Source: JAAOII01 sp965207945 | GTDB taxonomy: Bacteria > Pseudomonadota > Gammaproteobacteria > CBDBNL01 > JAAOII01 | Assembly (NCBI GenBank): GCA_965207945.1 | Contig: OZ242303.1 | Span: 1 to 64,000 of the forward strand | DNA: 64,000 bases | Direction: 5' to 3' | In this document: positions 59,260-64,000 of the stretch, in pieces | How the letters are laid out: each line of letters opens with the position of its first letter | Numbering within the stretch: position 1 is the first letter of the stretch | Made by a program: the position numbers and the translations under genes | Notes under the pieces: model-generated | Seen by the model: only the letters and a program-made list of their open reading frames with translations | What the model was told of the DNA's origin: nothing | Databases searched by the model: none

Positions 59260-60903
59260 ATGAATTTGAGCATAGTTGCCGCCCGCACTAAGTTTGGCAT
59301 GGAGGCACCCGCAGTGCGAGTGGAGGTTCATCTTAGCCCTGGCTTTTCCCGCTTCAATCTGGTTGGCTTGCCAGAGAAGGCAGTGAATGAAAGCCGCGAA
59401 AGAGTGCGCAGCGCTATTATCAATTCTGGTTTCACTTTCCCCAATCGCCGAGTAACGATTAGCTTGGCGCCAGCCGACTTACCTAAAGAAGGCGGTGGTG
59501 GGTTAGACCTTGCCATAGCTATAGGCATATTGGCTGCATCCAAACAGGTTAATCAAAGGCAGCTGCACAATTACGAGTTTATGGGAGAGTTGGCTTTATC
59601 TGGTGAAATACTCCCCATTCGCGGAATAATCCCCGCTATAGTTGCCGCCAATGCTATGGACAAGTCGGTATTTATCAGCAAGGGTAATATAGGTGAAGCA
59701 TCGCTGCTACAAAAAATTAGCTGCTTGCCTGCTTCTCGTTTGATTGAAGTGGTGGCACATTTAAACCGCAGTAGAGAATTAAATGTGCTCGTTCCCCAAT
59801 CTCTTGCTGATGGAGAATCGGCTCTAAAGTTAGACACAGCCGCTCTAAAACTTAGCGACATTAAAGGTCAGCAAAAAGCCAAGCGTGCTTTATTGATAGC
59901 CGCAGCGGGTGGGCATAATATCTTGATGAGCGGACCGCCAGGTAGCGGCAAAACAATGTTAGCAACGAGGTTGCCATATTTGTTGCCTCCACTTACGGAT
60001 GAAGAATACTTGGAGGTATTATGTATTCATTCTTTGGCGCTCAAAGAACTTGGTGAGTTGGGCGAATTTGGTGGCACCAATAAAAACACACCATCACTTC
60101 AATTAAAGCAACGTCCTTTTCGCGCTCCGCATCACACGGCAACTGCGGCGTCAATTGTTGGCGGCGGTTCTTTTCCTAAGCCAGGGGAGATATCACTGGC
60201 ACATAATGGCGTATTATTTTTGGATGAGTTGCCCGAGTTTACCCGCAATGTTTTGGAGGTGTTGCGCCAACCGTTGGAAAGTGGCATGGTAACTATATCC
60301 CGCGCTGCTCATCAGTCCACTTTCCCCGCCAAGTTTCAGCTAGTGGCGGCAATGAATCCTTGTCCTTGTGGTAACTTGAACAATCCTTACAAGGAGTGTC
60401 GTTGCACTCCCGACAAAATAGCTGCATATCATGGTAAGCTTTCCGCCCCTTGGCTGGATAGGATTGACATGCAAGTTGAAGTACCGCTAATAAAATATGA
60501 GGATGCTTTTATTTCTAACAATTCTACTGCCAATGAAACAGCTGACAATAACGCTGCTGCCCTTATGGAACACAACCAAACAAAAGAACTGGTTAGCAAA
60601 ACACGGACTAAACAGATACAACGTAGCGGCAAGATTAATGCAAGATTAAACGCAGCCGAAACCGAACTGCATTGTTCTTTATCTGCCGCCTCTGCCGCAA
60701 GCTCTAATGCAGCTGAGAAATCAGCAACTAGCTCAGCGTTAGTCCTTATGAAAAGCGCCATTGAAAAAATGGGTTTGTCAATGCGAGGAGTCCATCGTTG
60801 CATGAGAGTAGCGCGCAGCATAGCGGACTTAGCGGATGCAGAACATATAGGCAAAGAACATCTTGCTGAGGCATTAAGCTATAGACGAGATTTTGATAGA
60901 TGA
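59260..60903 (+). CDS. comM: YifB/ComM family Mg-chelatase-like ATPase
   Basis: ComM is a hexameric helicase that promotes branch migration during natural transformation. The 547 residues contain an N-terminal Lon-like domain (GLPEKAVNESRERVRSAI, LAPADLPKEGGG), Walker A GPPGSGKT, the RPFRAPHHTATAASIVGGG motif, FLDELPEF (Walker B) and the zinc-like Cys cluster NPCPCGNLNNPYKECRC. It is longer than usual by about 40 residues through several Ala/Ser/Asn-rich inserts (60040-60100, 60510-60570, 60675-60730). No other competence genes are in the window. Confidence 0.95.
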   Translation: MNLSIVAARTKFGMEAPAVRVEVHLSPGFSRFNLVGLPEKAVNESRERVRSAIINSGFTFPNRRVTISLAPADLPKEGGGGLDLAIAIGILAASKQVNQRQLHNYEFMGELALSGEILPIRGIIPAIVAANAMDKSVFISKGNIGEASLLQKISCLPASRLIEVVAHLNRSRELNVLVPQSLADGESALKLDTAALKLSDIKGQQKAKRALLIAAAGGHNILMSGPPGSGKTMLATRLPYLLPPLTDEEYLEVLCIHSLALKELGELGEFGGTNKNTPSLQLKQRPFRAPHHTATAASIVGGGSFPKPGEISLAHNGVLFLDELPEFTRNVLEVLRQPLESGMVTISRAAHQSTFPAKFQLVAAMNPCPCGNLNNPYKECRCTPDKIAAYHGKLSAPWLDRIDMQVEVPLIKYEDAFISNNSTANETADNNAAALMEHNQTKELVSKTRTKQIQRSGKINARLNAAETELHCSLSAASAASSNAAEKSATSSALVLMKSAIEKMGLSMRGVHRCMRVARSIADLADAEHIGKEHLAEALSYRRDFDR

Positions 60904-60974
60904 GTTCCAGATAAATTACAGGTGAATTACAGCTGATGTATAAATGAGCCACTCCCGCATAATTAATTTTGTTA

Positions 60975-60980
60975 TATAAT
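60975..60980 (+). promoter_or_regulatory. -10 box of hemF (leaderless geometry)
   Basis: TATAAT with six bases to the hemF ATG at 60987. Confidence 0.6.
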
Positions 60981-60986
60981 TCTACT

Positions 60987-61967
60987 ATGACATTATTTAA
61001 TCAAGCCGAAGAATATTTCCTTCAACTGCAGCAACAGATAAGAGAAGCGTTAGAGGAATTTGAGGATTCCACCGCCTCGTTTGTGCAGGATGAGTGGCAA
61101 TCACGTTTAGGGAGCGGATGCAGCAATGTTTTAGAAGGCGGCAAAGTATGGGAAAAAGCAGGAGTAAACTTTTCCACCATAGCATCTACCAAGCTTCCTC
61201 CTGCAGCCAGCAGCAGAAATCCACAACTAGCCGGCAAGCCCTACAAAGCATGCGGCATATCAATAGTTATCCATCCACTTAATCCTTCTGTACCAACAAG
61301 TCATGCCAACTTAAGAATATTCTCGTTAGATGATGCGGAGCATAATGCCAGCCCCTCTACCGAGAAGGTGACTAACGGCTGGTGGTTTGGCGGTGGTTTT
61401 GATTTAACTCCATATTACATAGAAGAAGAGGATTGCATCTTCTGGCATCAAGCGGCAAAAGACGTCTGCGATAAATTTGATAAGAATCTATATGGCGAGC
61501 TAAAAAAGAACTGCGATGATTATTTCTACTTGCCGCATCGCAACGAAACCCGTGGCATAGGAGGATTATTCTTTGATGATTTTAACCGCTGGGATGCGCA
61601 ACGTTGCTTAGAGTTTGTTAAAGAAGTAGGGCAGTGTTATGTTAATACTTATATAGCATTAACACAAAGACGTCTGCGTGTTAATTTAGGCAAAGATTCA
61701 GGAGAGAATTTTGGCAAGAAGGAAAGAGAGTTTCAGCTATATAGGCGTGGCCGTTATGTTGAATTTAACCTGCTATATGACAGAGGGACCTTGTTTGGCT
61801 TGCAGTCAGGAGGACGTAGCGAATCTATATTGATGTCCTTGCCGCCTTTGGTCAGCTGGAAATATAAGCGTGATTCCTCTGAAGATAGCGCTGCCAAAGA
61901 TAATGCCGCCAAAGATAGTGATGAAGCCGTCTTGCAGAAATTTCTCCAAAAAAGAGATTGGTTATAG
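60987..61967 (+). CDS. hemF: Oxygen-dependent coproporphyrinogen III oxidase
   Basis: Oxidative decarboxylation in haem synthesis; needs molecular oxygen, so the cell is at least facultatively aerobic. The 326 residues have GWWFGGGFDLTPYY, FYLPHRNETRGIGGLFFDDF, RRGRYVEFNLLYDRGT and SLPPLVSWKY. A short Asp/Ala/Lys repeat (DSSEDSAAKDNAAKDSDEA) sits near the C-terminus where relatives are compact. I use the ATG at 60987, six bases after a TATAAT; an upstream TTG would lie before the promoter. It converges on tsaC, its neighbour in Pseudomonas too. Confidence 0.96.
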   Translation: MTLFNQAEEYFLQLQQQIREALEEFEDSTASFVQDEWQSRLGSGCSNVLEGGKVWEKAGVNFSTIASTKLPPAASSRNPQLAGKPYKACGISIVIHPLNPSVPTSHANLRIFSLDDAEHNASPSTEKVTNGWWFGGGFDLTPYYIEEEDCIFWHQAAKDVCDKFDKNLYGELKKNCDDYFYLPHRNETRGIGGLFFDDFNRWDAQRCLEFVKEVGQCYVNTYIALTQRRLRVNLGKDSGENFGKKEREFQLYRRGRYVEFNLLYDRGTLFGLQSGGRSESILMSLPPLVSWKYKRDSSEDSAAKDNAAKDSDEAVLQKFLQKRDWL

Positions 61968-61977
61968 CAGCGCAGTA

Positions 61978-62559
61978 TTATTTGGATTCTTTTCTGAGGA
62001 ATTCACCGCTGCTAAGGTCGCGAATATCTGATACAGCAGCAGCATTGCCTATATCTCCTGGGACAATATAATCCACCTGCTCACCAAAATATTCTTTAAC
62101 TGAAGCACTATCTAAAGCGGGGGGATGCCCAGATATGTTGGCAGAGGTAGATACTAATGGCTTGCCAAATTCTTTAGCAAGCAAGGATACTACTGGATGA
62201 TGTGATATGCGAATAGCAACTTTGTTACTCCCCCCCCGGATATTACTCCCACCCTTGACTACGGCGGGAATATTGCCTGCTTTATCTTCAACCAACCAAG
62301 TGCAGGGATGAACTGTTGCCGCGCTTATCTTGTTAATATCCTCTTGGTTGATGTTTGGTAAATATGTGGCAAACTCTCTCCAATTGCCGGCTACTAATAT
62401 AAATCCCTTGATAACCCCCCTGTTGCTTGGACGTTCTTTTATTTTCTGTAATTTACTAACTGCAGATAAACTCTCAAAATCACAGCCCAAACCCCAAACT
62501 GCTTCAGTAGGATATGCAATAATCCCTCCCCTATTTAGGACAGCTACTGCCTCATCCAA
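61978..62559 (-). CDS. tsaC: Threonylcarbamoyl-AMP synthase
   Basis: Makes the threonylcarbamoyl adenylate for the t6A modification of ANN-decoding tRNAs. The 193 residues are the short TsaC/YrdC form: GGIIAYPTEAVWGLGCD, LQKIKERP, WLVEDKAGNIPAVVKGGS and STSANISGHPPA. A small duplication, GGSNIRGGSN, is encoded by a C-rich run near 62228-62260. It follows elyC by seven bases. Confidence 0.94.
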   Translation of the reverse strand: MDEAVAVLNRGGIIAYPTEAVWGLGCDFESLSAVSKLQKIKERPSNRGVIKGFILVAGNWREFATYLPNINQEDINKISAATVHPCTWLVEDKAGNIPAVVKGGSNIRGGSNKVAIRISHHPVVSLLAKEFGKPLVSTSANISGHPPALDSASVKEYFGEQVDYIVPGDIGNAAAVSDIRDLSSGEFLRKESK

Positions 62560-62566
62560 TTGAGTT

Positions 62567-63349
62567 TTATTTGGCAGGATAGAACTGTTGTTTTAAGATT
62601 AGGATGTAGGCATACAGCATGCCCCAATATTCATGCAGAGCCGTGTTGCTGTCTTTTAAACTATCTACCCGCGGAATAAGATCGTATGGAATATTAGCTT
62701 CTCCTACCCAACCTACATATCCAACCCCACTATATAGAGGAATCATCCCATAATGCTCTGCCCATACCTTGACGCGAGGAATATGAGTTGCCGTGCTTAC
62801 TATAAGAATATTGCTGCCAGCATTCACTATTTGCGAGATGCCGCGCAGTTCACTTTGTGTATCAAAAGCATTTGGGTTAATAATAATTTGCCATTCTTCA
62901 AGCCCTTGTTCAATAGCCGCTGCTTTTTGAGTATCAGCATGACTTATATCGCCATGTTTGAAGCCCCCGCTTACTATGAGATAAGCGTTTTTTTGTTGCT
63001 TCATTATAGCTACTCCTTCCAATACGCGCCGCAATGAAGCATCGTTAAGCGCATCTGTGCGAGAATTTTTATTCTTACTAGAATTAGAACCACCCATCAC
63101 TATCACATAATCAAAGTTTTGTGTTGTGTTAGATGCTTGTAACTGATTATAATGAGGGACATTTTTTTCTAAGCTATATGCCAAGAATCCAGCTACTGGT
63201 GGTAAGGCAAAAAACCATAATTGCATCAAGGACACAACAATTAGCCATATAGCAGCTCTGCGTCTAAAAATTAGAACGAGCAGCCCCAACAAAACTCCAA
63301 CAAAAGCTAAAGTGGTGGGTTGCAGCAGTAAAGATAGTAGGGCTTTCAT
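62567..63349 (-). CDS. elyC: ElyC/YdcF family (DUF218) membrane protein
   Basis: ElyC is needed for undecaprenyl-phosphate carrier use and wall assembly at low temperature in E. coli. The 260 residues start with two membrane helices (TTLAFVGVLLGLLVLIF, IWLIVVSLMQLWFFALPPVAGFLAY). A periplasmic DUF218 domain follows with DYVIVMGGSNS, YLIVSGG and VSTATHIPRV. The two-helix N-terminus favours ElyC over the shorter YdcF or SanA. Confidence 0.8.
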   Translation of the reverse strand: MKALLSLLLQPTTLAFVGVLLGLLVLIFRRRAAIWLIVVSLMQLWFFALPPVAGFLAYSLEKNVPHYNQLQASNTTQNFDYVIVMGGSNSSKNKNSRTDALNDASLRRVLEGVAIMKQQKNAYLIVSGGFKHGDISHADTQKAAAIEQGLEEWQIIINPNAFDTQSELRGISQIVNAGSNILIVSTATHIPRVKVWAEHYGMIPLYSGVGYVGWVGEANIPYDLIPRVDSLKDSNTALHEYWGMLYAYILILKQQFYPAK

Positions 63350-63451
63350 GGTTTTATGATCATGGTTCTATAATTCTATAATATAAGTTTTCAAAGTACC
63401 TATATTATAAATGAATGATTATAAATGAATGATTGTAAATGAACGGCATGG

Positions 63452-63934
63452 CTATTTAATAATATTCACGCTTGTTCCTGGATCTAACATATCAAACAAT
63501 GCTATTACATCCTCATTGGAAACCCTTATGCAACCGCGTGAATTGGGAACGGATAAATCCACTGGCTCTGGCGAACCGTGTATGTAAATATACCTTTTCA
63601 TAGTATCAACCTCGCCAAAACGGTTATAGCCCACCTGACATCCGCTTAACCATAAAATCCGCGTTAGAATCCAATCACGTTCTGGGGATTTATTGTAAAG
63701 TTCTGCATCACATATCTCGCCAGTCCATCTACGCCCTACCAAGACCGCTCCAGCAGGCAGATTGGCGCCTATTTTAGCGCGAATAACATGCTCGCCAAGA
63801 GGAGTGCAAAAAGAATTCATCTTATTGCCAGCGCCATTAGCTGCGGTTGATGCTTGGCAATGATAGATTAATTTGCCAGCCGATAATACAGATAAATCCT
63901 GGAGCGCAATGTTTATGCTGACTTGTTTAGACAT
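63452..63934 (-). CDS. L,D-transpeptidase YkuD domain protein without signal peptide
   Basis: The 160 residues end in a YkuD catalytic motif: His119 in YIHGSPE and Cys135 in NSRGCIRVSN. The codon before the ATG is a stop, so the start is not truncated and no signal peptide or anchor exists. Short leaderless-peptide YkuD proteins of this kind occur in several gammaproteobacteria; whether they act in the cytosol or are exported otherwise is unclear. Confidence 0.85.
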   Translation of the reverse strand: MSKQVSINIALQDLSVLSAGKLIYHCQASTAANGAGNKMNSFCTPLGEHVIRAKIGANLPAGAVLVGRRWTGEICDAELYNKSPERDWILTRILWLSGCQVGYNRFGEVDTMKRYIYIHGSPEPVDLSVPNSRGCIRVSNEDVIALFDMLDPGTSVNIIK

Positions 63935-64000
63935 TTAAATAGCGTTCAAGCAAATAAATAAGTTTGTCGCTCAAACAGTAGATTATTCCAGGGGATTATT

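Noticed and set aside
63346..63363. Five-codon upstream frame overlapping the elyC start as ATGA
   Set aside because: Too short to separate from chance, and the promoter position is ambiguous.

Overview
The window is a gene-dense, AT-rich chromosomal segment from what is most likely a gammaproteobacterium. The class-level call rests on gene content and order: clpS-clpA, the lpoA-yraN-diaA-dolP string, yibN-secB, hemF next to tsaC, and homologues of comM, anmK, mepM, ampG and elyC. I cannot place it below class. No phage, insertion sequence, integrase or CRISPR array is visible.

Layout. 0-11.2 kb (+): panC-psd, then clpS, and a packed run clpA-ribD-lpoA-yraN-diaA-dolP-gpmI that joins proteolysis, riboflavin synthesis, cell-wall synthase activation and glycolysis. 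11.2-15.2 kb (+): a small coiled-coil membrane protein, prpB-prpC and mmsA, so propionyl-CoA from valine catabolism can enter the methylcitrate cycle. 15.2-21.1 kb (-): an Omp85-like barrel, PPi-dependent phosphofructokinase and metE-metF. 21.2-36.1 kb (+): a GLUG-repeat surface lipoprotein, dsbA, an M23 endopeptidase with anmK, two membrane proteins, a dienelactone hydrolase, ctpA, alaS and a rhodanese/TVP38/flavoprotein group. 36.3-37.3 kb: a two-gene accessory cassette, a small membrane protein plus a STAS-like DUF4325 protein. 37.4-45 kb: secB-yibN against grxD-trpB, ilvC, ampG-ispE, an ArsP/YraQ-type permease and tRNA-Gln. 45.2-54.1 kb (-): a pentapeptide-repeat membrane protein and a 2591-residue lipoprotein built of Ig-like repeats. 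54.3-64 kb: ilvIH, a MerF-like protein, DUF1761, glutathione-independent formaldehyde dehydrogenase, comM, hemF, tsaC, elyC and an L,D-transpeptidase.

What ties it together. Several genes serve peptidoglycan growth and recycling (lpoA, mepM-like, anmK, ampG, elyC, YkuD). Branched-chain amino acid synthesis (ilvIH, ilvC) and valine/propionate breakdown (mmsA, prpBC) are both present.

The strongest unexpected signals are: (1) about 15 first-in-operon genes whose start codon lies only 6-9 nt after a TATAAT-like -10 box, implying leaderless mRNAs; (2) short in-frame tandem or low-complexity insertions in many housekeeping enzymes, including NPNA repeats in RibD; (3) a ClpS/ClpA pair in which the N-degron pocket and the ClpP-docking tripeptide are both altered; (4) a recent mosaic A-A-B-A-B-B array of about 545-bp repeats in the giant lipoprotein; (5) a histone-H1-like tail on a TVP38 membrane protein; (6) the DUF4325 cassette.
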